A stretch of DNA of 64,000 nucleotides, from assembly GCA_008973525.1 (NCBI GenBank), contig WACJ01000219.1, forward strand, positions 434,001-498,000. The letters are read 5' to 3'. Below, one piece after another: positions 1 to 12,657 of this stretch. Position 1 is the first letter of the stretch. The number at the start of each line of letters is the position of its first letter. Source of the stretch: Stenopsyche tienmushanensis. Taxonomy: Eukaryota; Arthropoda; Insecta; Trichoptera; Stenopsychidae. The translations under genes and the position numbers were made by a program. The notes beneath the pieces were generated by a model. It saw nothing but the letters and a program-made list of their open reading frames with translations, did no database searches and was not told where the DNA came from.

Positions 1-480
1 TATGTATTTCTCAGCATAATTTTCTTTCTGCTCGATACACTTTTTCCAGCAATGTTCAATAGCTTCAATACCCTATTTATAGTGAGAAACGTCTTTGGAA
101 TCGATTCTCTCATTTAAATCCATTGTTTTGACTGTTCCTTTGTCTTTTACTGGATGTCCCAGTTCGTCACAGGGCACTGGTGGTTTAAAGCTTCCCTCTT
201 CAGGTTTGGACTTATCTCCAATTTCGGAGTATCTTTGTGGGATGTATGGATATAAACCATGTTTTGTGGACATGTTCGGGCATGGATGTTCAATTGCGAG
301 GCGCTCATTCGTCGTATCAACGATCCGAGAAGTGGACCGGTTGGACACACAGACCTCGTTGTCACTCCATCCTCTTTTAGGTCTGTCTTCGCCTTCTTTG
401 GATGTGTTATCCTCTTTCAAGTCTATTGTTTCTTTGTCTCAGATGTATGTAATGCACCCATTTTTCATCCATGGTTTTAA
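1..480 (-). pseudogene. mariner transposase relic, cut by window edge
   Basis: Read on the minus strand, 480-430 gives TMDEKWVHY, the DETW-type first catalytic region of mariner transposase. Positions 60-1 give IEHCWKKCIEQKENYAEK, the family's typical C-terminal block. The catalytic core between them is missing and replaced by an unusual segment with an open frame (420-73, 115 codons). That segment contains the module shared with the hAT-type MITEs. Confidence 0.7.
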
Positions 481-2261
481 ATTGACACAAAAACATCGAT
501 TTTTTTTGCTGTTTTTGTTCTATTGTGAATAAACGCGGCATTTATCTTGCACATTATGTTCAAAATTTCAATAAATATACAAAATATAGCATTTTTTAAA
601 AACGCTTTTAATGTCTGCTAGTTTGCGCGTTTTCAGTCGATGGTCATCCATTATCATCTTGTGGATTTTCTTCATCATTTTTGGTGTGTTATATCATTTT
701 AAGTTCGTCTTGGTAGCTAATATGGCCTCATTTAAACTTTGCCACTCAATATTTTGTTGTTATAAACGAAGGATAAGTCTTAATTTAATCATTATTGATG
801 GTTGCTAAACAATATAATGTTTTTAAGCTTTAAATCACAATCGTCATGTATAAATCGGATCGGGTATTTCTGGTACTGCCTTATGTTACTAATAATATCA
901 CAAAAACTGTCGTTGATCATTTAAAAAACTTCGACTTAGACCTTGTGAATATTTTCATGTCGTAACACACAAAATCGTGCAAATTCCTCAAGCATCACAT
1001 CATCGCCTCGTTTTCATCCAGTTATTTCTTAGACAATAATTTAATTATATATTATTCATAAACTAGAAGTAATTCTCCGCCATAAAGCCTCGTAAAATAC
1101 ACGAAAAATCTGTACGTGACTACAGTATAATCCTATAATACGAATTCTTAATGCAAAATGCGATGCTCTGACACTAAGACTTTCCTTGGGGTATTACGTA
1201 CTTAAAATGCTTAACATCGTACATAAAACATATACATATTTTATGAAATATGAGCATTTATATTTCGAATAATAATTAAAATTATTCTATGAGAGTGCTT
1301 AAATATATATATTTATGCGTCAATATACAAAAGAAATGTATATTTTTATTCGTTCTCCTTAAAACCTCTCGGAATAATTTTGTGTCTACAGACGGAGTTA
1401 TCTTCCTCTCTCCACGTTCGACTATACCCTGGAGGGTTATTAAATATATGGACGTCAGTAGAATTGGCCCAGGGCTTTTTGCGAGATCACTTTGTATCTT
1501 GGGAGAGAAAGGATAGATGCGTAGTAATCCCACAAAGAGCATGAAAAAATACACCGTGATACATTCACGGGAATGTCGTTTAAACTTTAATTTTCCGACT
1601 GTAATCAAATCCATATTAAGACATATTTATGGGAATAAAATATGATTTGATGCGATGTCGGATTACATTTGGATCACCGTACAGCAGAATATAATACACA
1701 TCTCCAGAGCACAAAACTCAACTCGACACATTCATAAAAATAGCATATAAATAAGGGGGGGAAGACGCATTTTACATCTGTTTTTGAGAAGTCACACATG
1801 AGTAATGGTTGAAATGTAATAATATTAATAAATGCATTCTCTCAGGATCCGTGTATAATACATTTTTATTCGTATGTATTCTGGAGCACTCTTAGGAAAG
1901 GGCGAATTCGAACATTTTTATTTGCGGGGTGAGTCGCCCTTGCGCGGAGTGCCCGCCCCTCGCCGGTGCACTCAAAAAAATAAGGGTGAGAGAAGGAGAG
2001 GCAAGAAAGGGCGGCTTCCCCTGAGGACACAAAAAATACCAACCCCTGTATTAACAGCAAGACTCAAAGTTTTCGGCAGCACGGTCGACCTATCCATTCT
2101 ACGAAATTACATATATATAAATCAGGCGCGCCCAACATACCAACAACTACTATTCTTATATTTTAATCAATTATAAGTGGATTTTAAAAATCATATTTAA
2201 ATACTTCTAGTAAAATTTCAATATCTATCATTGTAAAACAGGACTATTTTTGTCTACTCTA
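481..2261. other. AT-rich intergenic DNA, no gene seen
   Basis: No ORF with recognisable motifs and no repeat ends found elsewhere in the window. A short GC-rich patch lies at 1,920-2,050 with only low-complexity reading frames. Confidence 0.5.
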
Positions 2262-2793
2262 TGTCTTTTATTAAGGACGCTCGATTTTTAAACACACATA
2301 AAACAATTTGTGTGTAAGATATTTACTCAATTTATTTTTTATTTAAAAGAATATTTTATGGCATTATATATGAAATATAATATTTTTCAAATATCTGTCA
2401 CAATTTTGCTTGATGACATGCATTCGGGAGGTCTAATTTTCGATGACTGTCGCATAAATTTGGCTGAATTTTCTGGATGGCGATCGTTATGTTGACTTTG
2501 ATGGCATCAATTGTTTGCATTTAATACGCAAATATCTAATATTTAAGATAGTTTGTGTAGAATGTTCATCGTGTGATGCACTGTGAATCTGGTGTATTGT
2601 GAAAAGATTTTTTGGCAAAACAATTTTTGAACGGAGAAATGAATTTGATAATTTACAGATGTTATTTAAAACTATAATCTTCCATAATAATTTGCCATAT
2701 ACTACTAAATAATTTATAATAAATTTGATAAATATTACCTTAACAATATGGCCGTTATAATTTAACAAATGTTGAGCGGCTACTCTCGATTTT
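2262..2793 (+). mobile_element. MITE, GGGTCTTTCAATAAAGACGC-type (copy 1, diverged)
   Basis: The left end (gtcttttattaaggacgctc) and the interior (attttatggcattatatatg) match copies at 16.8, 18.9 and 27.3 kb. The right end is diverged and abuts the 8-bp target duplication of the hAT-type MITE at 2,802. No coding capacity. Confidence 0.7.
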
Positions 2794-2801
2794 CATTACA
2801 T

Positions 2802-3143
2802 CAGGGCCGTAACAACGTCATATCAGCGGTCCGAAAAGCGGACCGATTGAGCGTACATACCTTATGGCTACTCCATCCTCTTTTAGGACCTTTTGCGGCA
2901 TTTTCTATGATCTGTAGAATCACGGAAGCAACGTAGTTTCTATTCACCTTCCATCATAGTATTTTTTTACAACAGTAAACGCCATCTACACGTTAGGTTG
3001 GGTAGTTTTGGGATCTTTGAATATTATTTGAAAACATACATTATAATAGTATTAGTTAACTTAAAAAAAATTGAGTTGCTGGGGGAGGGGGATGTTAAGT
3101 TAGGTACTTGCCACGGGCTCTTCATATCCTAGTTACGGCTCTG
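2802..3143. mobile_element. hAT-type chimeric MITE with 8-bp TSD (copy H1)
   Basis: The element begins CAGGGCCGTAAC, ends GTTACGGCTCTG, and is flanked by CATTACAT at 2794-2801 and 3144-3151. An 8-bp duplication with CAGRG termini is characteristic of the hAT superfamily. Inside is the palindromic GGTCCGAAAAGCGGACC-type module. On the reverse strand there is also a diverged mariner end (cccaaaactacccaacctaa) followed by gtagatggcg. It is non-autonomous. Confidence 0.85.
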
Positions 3144-3151
3144 CATTACAT

Positions 3152-5556
3152 TAGTATTCAAACATTTTTTTTTTAATACAAAATATACAAAAAAATAAAT
3201 AAAAATATAAAATTTTAAAAAGTTATAAACTGGTAAAGCGTAAGGGGTAAAAAAGATGTGTCCTGGTTGACACGATTTCAACTTCTTAATTAATTAGAAC
3301 TTGAGATATCATGTCAACCGTGCTAAAAAAATAGTTAAAAGATTTCATTCTGGTAGGACCGACTTACTTACTGCGTCACTTAAATAGTCATAACTCCGTA
3401 AATAATTTAAATTTCGGAAATTTCTTTAAAGGACATATTCTTAAAAGTCTAAATTTTGAAAATATGTAACAAAAAAAAATTCTAGACATACCCTCTTAAA
3501 ACATTCCTAACTTATAAGACAAACATAGTATGCTTTTTTTATAGGAACATAGGAAAATCGATGTCAACAGAGCAGAACAAAATTATAATCGCGCAAAAGC
3601 GATGTAGTCCTTGGGTCAAGATTATATTCAGAACTTTAAAGGATCATTCATAGACGTCCCTGTACGAATTTATTAATAGCCTCAATATTAACGTTTCCAG
3701 ACCCAAGAAGTCAGGATAAATCTGGATCGAAACGCTCAAGCGGAAATATTATTAATATCGATTAAATTGGTAGTTTGTGCTCTCAATGTATATCGTTTAA
3801 GGGATGCGGTTGAGATCCCCTGAGATGAATATATAGATATGGTAGTGAGGATGTGCGTATAGAGCAAGCCGCTCGAGTACCAAGGCATGTGATATTGTTG
3901 ATGGCTGCCAAATAAGAACGTTTGGGGAACGGGACCAATGCGGCCAGGGGCGCCCAATCAAACAGAAATCTAATCAAAAAACCTTCAAATACCTTTCGAT
4001 GATCACCTATTAAATTTAATTAAAACGCGTTGCCTCATTGTGTTGTGGATCAAGAAATCAAAATCAATAATAACAAATGTGTTTGTTAAATGGTTTAAAT
4101 TCGAATGAATCAATGCGGATTGTTATAATTTTGATGTAATACGATTGATCGGAATAAATAGGAATAAAATAGTAATTATAATTTTGGCACGCTACGCCAT
4201 TGGCAGGCAAGCTTAGCTTGAACAGTGGATATGAAACTCCGCAGAGGTTGCTTTGTTCAAGTTGTAGTGAGTGGAAGCTACCTACCTACAGTCGGAGTCC
4301 CTACGACTAAAATATCTAATCCTGATATGGGTAGGGATATGTATTGTATAAAATATCCCATGGGGCTTTCCGAACAAGATATGGGTTCTCCCATATTACG
4401 TACGCGCCCATACAATATTTGGCCTTATTTCATCCCAAATATAAAATACCCCGGGATATAAATATAACCGCCATCAGAGCTTTTCTTGTTTGACAAAATG
4501 GACAGAGGAGCTCAAAACGTATCCCGCTGAAGCGATCTTCTGTTCTTCGATTTAATTGCTTCGAGATGGAAACGTTTTGCGATTAAATTCCAGTCATAGC
4601 GTCTCGAATATTCGCACTGTGCTTATGTGGCTTTTTTTTTCATGAAAAGGCAAACAGTAGTTAATTGTATGTTTTTTGGTTGTTAATTATACTCCGTGGC
4701 ATGCCTAATGTGTGCGCTTTATAAAATGAAATTTGATCTCATTTTCATATACTTTATAAAGCAATCTACATATTTTAATGTTAATTACACTTTGATGTGG
4801 CTCCGTCGGACAGTGGTAAAAGCGATCGACTCATAACATTTTTAAATAAAAAATTAAACCTACCAAGCTTTCAACGTTGCGTACGTTAATAACAATTTTC
4901 GAATCATGTCAGTGTTAAATTAAATTCTATAAAGCTACTTTTTTGTTCACAAGCAGTTTACCTTAACAATTGTTAGATAAATGTCGTCTACTTTCAATAC
5001 AAAGTGATTAGGACTTGGATAGACATGGCTAAAGATAGGCATGGTATTAACGCAGCAACTTGATTGTAATATTGCAACTTAGTATATATGTATAAACATT
5101 ATTATAAGCAGCTACAGCATAGTTTCAATCTTGTAGGTATAAGACATGTATGTAATATTTATTTATATTGTTATAAATGTCGGCAATAACATCACCACAG
5201 TATCCAAACAACAAAATGATAAGAAATAAGCTTTGTAAAAATAATTACACAACTTCTCGTTATACTGCTCAATTGAAAGATAAGTCTTTCGATAATTTGA
5301 AGTAATAAGTATCTATGACGAAGCGATAAATTACTCTGGTCATGATTTGGGGTGCAATATTGCTGCAAATCTTTACTCGGGTTTTTGATTAGGGTGATTA
5401 GGATGCGAAAATTAACATAAAAACAATATTAATGTAGACCTTGGAGATTCTAGTAAAATTCTGACATGAATATCAGAAACGTAACCGAAACCAAAATCAA
5501 AATAAAATGATTAACAGGGCTTCGAACCGGAATAAAACCGAAAACTGATAAATTCT
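3152..5556. other. AT-rich intergenic DNA with an unclassified repeat near its start
   Basis: 3,170-3,345 resembles 24,840-24,990 plus 25,215-25,245 (gttataaactggtaaagcg; ggttgacacgatttcaac; atgtcaaccgtg). The rest holds no supported gene. A tRNA-like A-box string at 4,800-4,840 was considered and rejected. Confidence 0.5.
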
Positions 5557-5558
5557 AT

Positions 5559-6193
5559 ACACACTCAAACCTCTTTTTGTGCGATTTCGAAGTTATGCGA
5601 ATTTTTAAAGCAATTTTTTTCTACCAGATTTATGTCGAAAATTATTTTTTAACTGTTTAAAAACAAAATGAAAACTGTGACAAAATAAGGTCAAAAATAA
5701 CTTGACAGATTGTTTTTAAACAGTCGCCATTTTGTGGTTTTTTTTTTGTTGAGTTAGGGATTATAGTGACATCTTTACTAATTATGAATAATACGATTGA
5801 AAAAAGAAAATCTACACAGAAAAATGATGATATTGACACGGGATATACTATTTCTTCCGAAGAAGAGAAAGATTTTGAGTCATATCGAAAATCGCAACGA
5901 AAATTATCATACAACGATGATAGTTTGTAATTAAAATAATTAGTATTTTTCTCCATCAATCAGACATCCTTAAAATTTTACCAATGATGCAAGACGCCCT
6001 TTAAATGTTACCAAAAATGTTATTTTTGTTGCCTTTTTTTATGCGATTTTGGATATATTTTATATAGCTGTTTCAAAGTTATTCGGTATTTAAAATTCAT
6101 AGAAGACATCTTCATTTTTTTCTATGTAACCCATAGTTTTTTTGTGCGAATTTCCGCGGAACCCATATACCGCACAAAAAAGGTTTAACTGTA
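5559..6193 (+). mobile_element. pogo/Tigger-like element, GTTATGCG ends, with 48-codon ORF
   Basis: The left end (acactcaaacctctttttgt) and right end (gcacaaaaaaggtttaactg) form an imperfect inverted repeat bordered by GAAGTTATGCG and GCGGAAC blocks. A homologous copy is at 49,903-50,848. This copy holds an intact ORF at 5,784-5,930 (48 aa, MNNTIEKRKSTQKNDD start, acidic EEEKDFE centre). The pogo/Tigger assignment is inferred from the style of the ends. Confidence 0.65.
5784..5930 (+). CDS. small acidic ORF inside pogo-like element (transposase remnant?)
   Basis: ATG to TAA encodes 48 residues, with NDDIDTGYTISSEEEKDFES in the middle. The copy near 50,490-50,640 retains the same frame but has an in-frame stop and frameshifts. 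Protein-level conservation between copies is weak evidence that it is the end of a former transposase rather than a working gene. Confidence 0.3.
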   Translation: MNNTIEKRKSTQKNDDIDTGYTISSEEEKDFESYRKSQRKLSYNDDSL

Positions 6194-6284
6194 CACTTAT
6201 ACCTCTGTTTACGGCCTAGATACGTTCCGGAAAAGTTGGCCGCAAAGCGAAAAGCCGTATAGCGAAACAGCGAAATGTCCACCG

Positions 6285-6440
6285 CTTATTATCCACACAA
6301 ATTCACTTTTCTCTCGGGGCCGCGCAGCATAAGCTATGCTTGTATATCAGTAAATGAACCTCAACACTCTCGATAGTGCATAATATTCGTTCATTTTTTC
6401 GCATAAACATAAACAATACACATGTTGTGTCTTCAGTTTT
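6285..6440 (-). repeat. interspersed repeat R (copy 1, reverse)
   Basis: The reverse complement contains gtttatgtttatgcgaaaaa, atgaacgaatattatgcac and tatcgagagtgttgaggttc. It matches 11,460-11,720 and 62,990-63,290 in forward orientation and 35,920-36,060 in reverse. No ends were defined. Confidence 0.65.
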
Positions 6441-6450
6441 GGTAACAAAA

Positions 6451-6650
6451 TACAGTCAACCCTCTTATAGCATCCACTTTGTTTGCGGCATCGTTTACAT
6501 AAGCGACCGGTAAATTACATTAGGTTAATGCCCCTTCGTGCATATAAGTCATTTGCACACATTGAAAATTTGTATGGGTGCCTAACTTTCTATAGCGTTT
6601 TGTTTATATAGCGTGGTCCTTATCTTGACACTATAGAAGAGTTGATTGTA
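6451..6650 (+). mobile_element. TA-flanked 200-bp MITE, TACAGTCAACCCTTCTATAG ends (copy T1)
   Basis: It starts tacagtcaaccctcttatag and ends ctatagaagagttgattgta, an inverted repeat of about 20 bp ending in TA. This is the style of pogo/Tc1-mariner superfamily MITEs. Relatives are at 11,965, 39,896, 51,381 and a half copy near 10,000. Confidence 0.85.
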
Positions 6651-9639
6651 ATGCGTTTGTTGAAGCTTGAAATCGATAAATTTTGGCTGATCAATATCAT
6701 ACTGAGTTTTAAGTATATATTTGATTTATGCAACTTTCTATGTATTATGATTCTAATTTTAATATTTATTTTACTTACTATAGAATATTTAGATATACTA
6801 TAGAATATTTAGACGTATAGGGGTACTTTACAGCACGACCTTATCGTCAGTGTGTGACTAGACGCAAGACACCCGTCCCTGTCTTAGATTCACTGATCAG
6901 TCGAATCTGAACGCACATATGCGTGATTACTTTATGACAATTTTAGATGCATGTTATAAATCTTAAGTTATGTATTTATCATCATGAAACTATAAAATCA
7001 TTTTTTATATCAATTTTTGATCTAGAAGGATCAAAAATAATATTTTCTTGATTAAATACTAATGTCAAATTCGAGAAATACTCATTCTATTAATTAGTGT
7101 ACACACATCAAGCAAATTAAATGATAATTAAAACAATTACACGATGTGTTGCGTTAATTTGAATAATAATAGATCGGAATGAATTAAATTCAAACGTATA
7201 ATTTCATATATTTCTCTAAACTTGAGCATCTAGTTAAGTTGCTGAGAGATTAGAATCGAGTGAAGCCGACGAATTTAATTAGATGAATATAATTTGGCTC
7301 TTTTTATACATTTCATCAATCATTTTGAGCTATTATTTATATTCGCCGTCGAATACGACTCTATTTCTAATAAATATATATGTGATTTTTTTCTAATCCC
7401 ATCAATATGCCATTATGTTGTTGGATAAACATATCAAACGGCCTTTTGTAAAAATCGTACGCGTTAAGCGATACATAATATTGATAATCGCCGTTTGATG
7501 ACTTGTATTAGCGCAATGATTTTTTAAAACGGTGGCGTTTAATTGTGGATCAAACTGGATTGTGGAAGATCGATTTTTGAGTGCGATCCCGACGAATGTG
7601 CTCAACCGATTTGATTTGATATTTCGTATATAAAAGTTTGGGGTCTCAATTTGAATGGCGCAGTTGGAAGTCGGGGGAAGGTGTTCAATAAATCACAGGG
7701 TTTAAAGCGCGCGATATCCGAAGACGTTTCCATCATTTCAGAAACGGTGGTATTGACCAGCTCGTGTAGAATAAAATAAGAACACAAACGCACAGACCGA
7801 ACAAAGAAGAAATAATAAAAATCTCTCCGTTGTTGAAATATTTCACTTTGAAGCAAATCAAACGTCATTATGATTTATTGTTATAATTCTTTCGGTATAA
7901 TGAAAATGGACACTTCTCTCCATTTCTTAGGTATATACCGCTCGTAGCCAGTTTAGGCAAGCGCATTATGCTCTGAACTTCAACAGAAGCTCCAAATCAA
8001 TATTTTTTTTATTCATTTTACACAAAAATGATGGAAAATAGCTTGGAATTACAATATTAAATTGTGCATATTATTTTGATAGTTTGTCCTTTGCAAGTCG
8101 ATAAATCCGAATTCTCCGACAAAATCGTTCGCCATGCTCGACATGGAATCTGGACGATGATTGGAGTTTCCCGGAAAAGAAGATGTCGGTATTAAGACAT
8201 TTGGTAAAGGTTGTCATCTGAGATGGTAACGAAGCAACCAATGAGAGAGGAGCACAAATATCGTGCAATGCACACATGCAGCGGACCCCTCGCGTGTAGG
8301 CCCCATCGTGTGTGAAGGCCCCATGTGTTCCAATAATCTAAAGCCAAACTTACACAACACATTCGTATAAACAGTCAATTTTAACTGTGTAAATGCGCCC
8401 AGCTTTGACGTATTTACAATATAACCATCGCTGCACGTATGTCCATAAGATTGTACAATATCTTAATGTATGAGGACTATTCAAATATAACCCGGAATTT
8501 TGCTGCACAAATTTTTCAATTACAAATATTTTCATCTAGCATCTGACAACAAGTGGCATTCACCGTCTGTCTGTCATCACAATAAAATAGTAGCCATCAC
8601 ATTTTCATGACTATTTTTCGACTTTCAGGCAGACAGATTTGATTGGAGCGAGCGAGATACAATATAGCATCACCATTTTTACAGCATCACATATTTTATG
8701 TCGATAAATGCAAGATAATGTGCTCCACTAACCATTAACTTTTGAAGTCCTTCGGGAGTAATCGTGCGAACCTCGGGTTCGCTCGACATTTCATATTATT
8801 AAATAATACAATATTTCAAATATGTTCCTCTGTTTTGAGGTAACCTTCCTTTTGAAGTCGTTTAACGATAAAGAACAGCTGTAGATATGGAATCGCATCT
8901 CTTCTTCAAAGGAAAGTAGGAATATCATTACTGAAGTCTTTAAGGATGTAGCCACAGGCACAGATATTTGAATTATATTTGCAACGTATCTGAATTTGAA
9001 TCGAAAGCTTCAAAATAATAATATGTAGCATTGCATAAAGTGCTATAAATACTGGATGCGGCAGTAAAAATTCCTTATTTGTAACACGCGCTCTGAAGCA
9101 ATAATTATTTCGACAAGGATAAATGGAGCTCATTCGAAAGACCAAAATCTATGTTTTTTGTTATGTAAGTATAGTAACTATTACGCAATGGACTATCTTT
9201 AAATGTCTCTCTATAACATCGAATGAGAATTAAATTGATATCTTTTATACTGTTGGTGTTATTCATTCTTAAAATAAAGTAGTTTTCCTGCCGTACCCTG
9301 TAATTTAATAAATAAGAGCTATATTATTATAGTCTTTCTTAGCTATTTCAATGACTTAATATTTTATATCGAAGATTAGATAGATTCAATCCATATTTTA
9401 TGTAGAAGACATTGAAGAATTAGATTTTTGAATAAATCGAACGGCTCAACATTTTTGCCCTCCGCCGCGTCTTTTTTTGGGCTGCAAATTGAACTCCGTC
9501 TCATCAGAAACCCAGTGCGTCTTAATCGTATTGTAATATTATATTTAGAGAATTCCATTTTGTAACCATCTCCCATTCATTTCGAGCCGATGCTTAAAAG
9601 ATTAGAACCGCCGAAGAAGACAAAGAGCCCTGATTATCT
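6651..9639. other. AT-rich intergenic DNA, no gene seen
   Basis: It contains an imperfect tandem duplication of a 20-bp unit (ctatagaatatttagatata) at 6,778-6,818 and a short string (agacgcaagacacccgtc) shared with 29,230. Reading frames at 7.4-9.6 kb lack recognisable domains. Confidence 0.5.
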
Positions 9640-9876
9640 TATATATAAAAATTAATCTATGTTTGTTCGTATGTAATGCGCTGCCATATCGTTCATTCGA
9701 TAGCAATAAAACTTTATAAACGTATTTTTTACACTTGGGGGAATAACATAGGTATAGTCTAATATATAAAAATGTTTGTTTGTCTTTATTTAATGCGCTT
9801 CCATGCTGTTCATCCGATTGCGATAAAATTTTGTCAACTTATTGTTTATACTTGCAGGAATAACATAAACATAGTA
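9640..9876 (+). repeat. adjacent direct pair of about 118-bp repeats, Helitron-like end motif
   Basis: The two units share atatataaaaat, tgtttgt, atgcgct(g/t)ccat, gttcatccgattgcgataaa and gggaataacata. Insect Helitron-related repeats often have this type of sequence. The Helitron label is from memory and uncertain; the tandem pair itself is seen directly. Confidence 0.55.
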
Positions 9877-9980
9877 AAAATATGATACGGATGCACCATG
9901 TTGGGACATATTGGTCCGGTGAAATGAAGTTTGGGTTGCGGGAACGGGGAGAGAGAGAATGCGGGCGCAATACGGTCGGT

Positions 9981-10066
9981 CTAACTAAACACATACAAAT
10001 TTTGTATGGGTATTTAATTTTATATAGCATAGTTCCTGTCTCAGCGCTATAGAAGGGTTAACTGTA
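9981..10066 (+). repeat. half copy of the TACAGTCAACCC MITE (T5)
   Basis: It has aattttgtatgggtatttaa, then atagcatagttcctg, and ends gctatagaagggttaactgt. It corresponds to the right half of T2, and the left half is absent. Confidence 0.75.
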
Positions 10067-11459
10067 TAACTATCATTGATGATTTTAAGCGTTAGAATAT
10101 CAAGCCTTCAAGCAAAATGATCCCATAAAGACCTACAGTAATGTTCAAAAAGTTATACCACATTAAAAATATGTAATAAATATAAATATGACTGATTATT
10201 ATAAAATTATCAGCAGAATGATTGCCTAAGATTGTTTACGTCCAATATCGTACATGGTACTTTAAGAAGAAGACGACTTATCAATAAAAAAAAATATATT
10301 TGATTGGTTAAATGATTTTAATGACACAAACATATATTCCAAAAGTTTTAAAAGTTGAGTTTATAGCATTAAGAAAAGAGGAGCATTTCTGGGTGCACGT
10401 TCAATGACAATATATAAACATAAGTAATAAGCTTAAAATAATAAAATTCCAATCATCAATATTATAAATTGGTAACATTTGGTCTGGTGTATCTTGCACG
10501 GTTATACAATGTACCTTTTTTCTCTGTTTCTAATATTTTTTCGCAACTATTTAATGCTATGAATTGGCGTATTTTCGTAAATGTGCAATATTTAAGGGCG
10601 CAGATAATAATGTATGGGAGGGTGAAAGTCGGGCTTAACAATAAAGTTCCGTGCATTGCGGCCGTATGAATATATGGTGACGTGACGGCAGAGCGGGACG
10701 GCAACAGACACTGCATAGCGGCGTCTCGCTCGCACTCGTTGAACAGCGCCCTTCGATGAATTGTTCCAATTAGAAATGTGGAACAGGTCGGGAGCTAAAC
10801 ACCAACTCTTCAAGCAGCAGCTTCTTCTAAATAAACACCTCTTATATTGCACGCAACCAAATATAGCCTATAAATCAAATCAAGACGTATTTTAATTAAA
10901 CATGTGCCCCGCACTTTAAAATAATAAATCATGCATGGCCAAGATGGCTTTCCCTAATTATCGTATTCCATCCTATTTATTGATTCGGTTGTTCATGCAA
11001 AAAGAATGCCAAATCTATTAAGGAGGCCGAATGGGTCCACTCATGCAGGATGGCAGTCGTATCGATGGTTTGATTTGAATTTTCGCTTTCACTACATGCA
11101 TTTGAATTTCGGTCCATGTCAATTATTTCTATATATCCAGCGGTGTTAATCTAATTTTACAATAAGTGGGTCGCTTTCTCAGTGCTTCCCAAAAATATCA
11201 AATGAATGATCGACTTCGGGGGAGGTCATAACAAATGTATGAGAATATTTTCATTGACAAAATGGCTAAAGCATATGAAAAAACATATTAATAAATAGCA
11301 TTTTGCATTTGAAACACATTGGTGTAAATAAATTAATCATTTACTGGGCCAATATGTAACATGCAAAATACAGGGTGTGGAAGGGAAACTTCCTTATTTT
11401 AAATATGCGCCATAAAGCGATAGATATTCCGAGAAGGGCGGGATTTAACATTTTTTGTC
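10067..11459. other. intergenic DNA, no supported gene
   Basis: AT-rich. Short frames at 10.45-10.85 kb overlap on both strands and show no domain. Confidence 0.5.
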
Positions 11460-11720
11460 ATGTATCTGAGAGAGACAGAGACAGAGAGAGTGTCTTGCGT
11501 ACAACCAAAATTTATCGGCTAATAATGATAACCCAAAGTAATCGATTTCACGTGTTATATTGTTTATGTTTACGTGAAGAAATGAACGAATATTGTGTGC
11601 TATCAACAGTGTTTATTTATGTTTATACAAACTTCATACATGGTGCGTGGTCCTGAGAGATAAATGTATTTGTGCGGTTAATAAGTGGCGGACGTACAAA
11701 TATATCATCTACATTTAAAT
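11460..11720 (+). repeat. interspersed repeat R (copy 2) with AGAGAC microsatellite
   Basis: It begins with a GA-rich microsatellite (gagagacagagacagagag). Then gtttatgtttacgtgaagaa, atgaacgaatattgtgtgc and cctgagagataaatg follow. It aligns by eye over about 250 bp with 62,990-63,290. Confidence 0.7.
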
Positions 11721-11964
11721 TATTTTTAAATTAACTCACTACTCAAATGGCCAATCATTAAATCACTTTATAAAATAATTCGACCGTAAAAACGTTCCTA
11801 CGGAAGCACAAGCATCAAACACATAGCACACAGGCATTTCGACTAATTTTTGAGTGCAAAATTAAGAGCTCAATTTCATTGAAGTGTTGGTAATTACAAT
11901 AATTAATAATATACAATTTAATCGAATACATTTCAGTTTACGTTCCGGTTCATTTTCAAATGTT

Positions 11965-12174
11965 TACAGTCAATCCTTCTATAGCGTCCACTTCGTTTGC
12001 AGGGTCTTTTACGTAAGCAATGGGTAAAATACATAAATTCAATCGCGCGTGTTATTCACTTGCACTTGTTAACAAACTAAACATTTACAAATTTTGTATG
12101 GGTACTTAGTTTTCTATAGCGTATTGTTTCTATAGCGTGGTTCCTATTTAGACGCTATAGAAGGGTTGACTGTA
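11965..12174 (+). mobile_element. TA-flanked MITE, TACAGTCAACCCTTCTATAG ends (copy T2)
   Basis: The ends are tacagtcaatccttctatag and ctatagaagggttgactgta, a near-perfect inverted repeat. The interior matches T1 (tttacgtaagc, ttgtatgggtac). It is 210 bp and non-coding. Confidence 0.9.
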
Positions 12175-12657
12175 TATCGGTTATTTCATGGTTTTTTTTC
12201 GGGAAAAATAACGGGTTCTCTAGTTTTTTTGTGATTATTTTATGATAAGCGTTCTGCATGAACCATATTGTCCAATCTATTTTCCTTGATTATTTTCTAT
12301 TTCTGCTTTTACGTAGGGGTATATAAATAAACTTTTTCTAAATATTGTCTAGAAAGGTATAATAATTAAAACTGGAAGTATATTATTCAAAGTCCCAACT
12401 TGAAATAGAAAACACTAGGAAACAAATTGAAATCTAGAAATCCCAGTCTGGGTACATGGTAAATAAATAGGAAAAAATAAACTAAACAAAATACATAATA
12501 TGAATACGAATAGTGAAGATCAAATATTATATCAATACAAAACTGAATCCGAACCGAAAAAACCGATATTTTCGAATCAGTTTCAGTTTTCGTTCCGATA
12601 AAAATAGCGGGTTTATCGGTTTTAGGTTTTCGATTCAGTTTCCGTTTCTAGTATAAC

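Noticed and set aside
2993..3006. ttaggttgggtag as insect telomere-like TTAGG sequence
   Set aside because: A single partial unit inside a MITE, where it fits a degraded mariner end better.
4798..4842. tRNA-Met-like string (cagtggtaaaagcg...ctcataac)
   Set aside because: No acceptor stem, T-arm or B box could be found. At most a decayed SINE piece.
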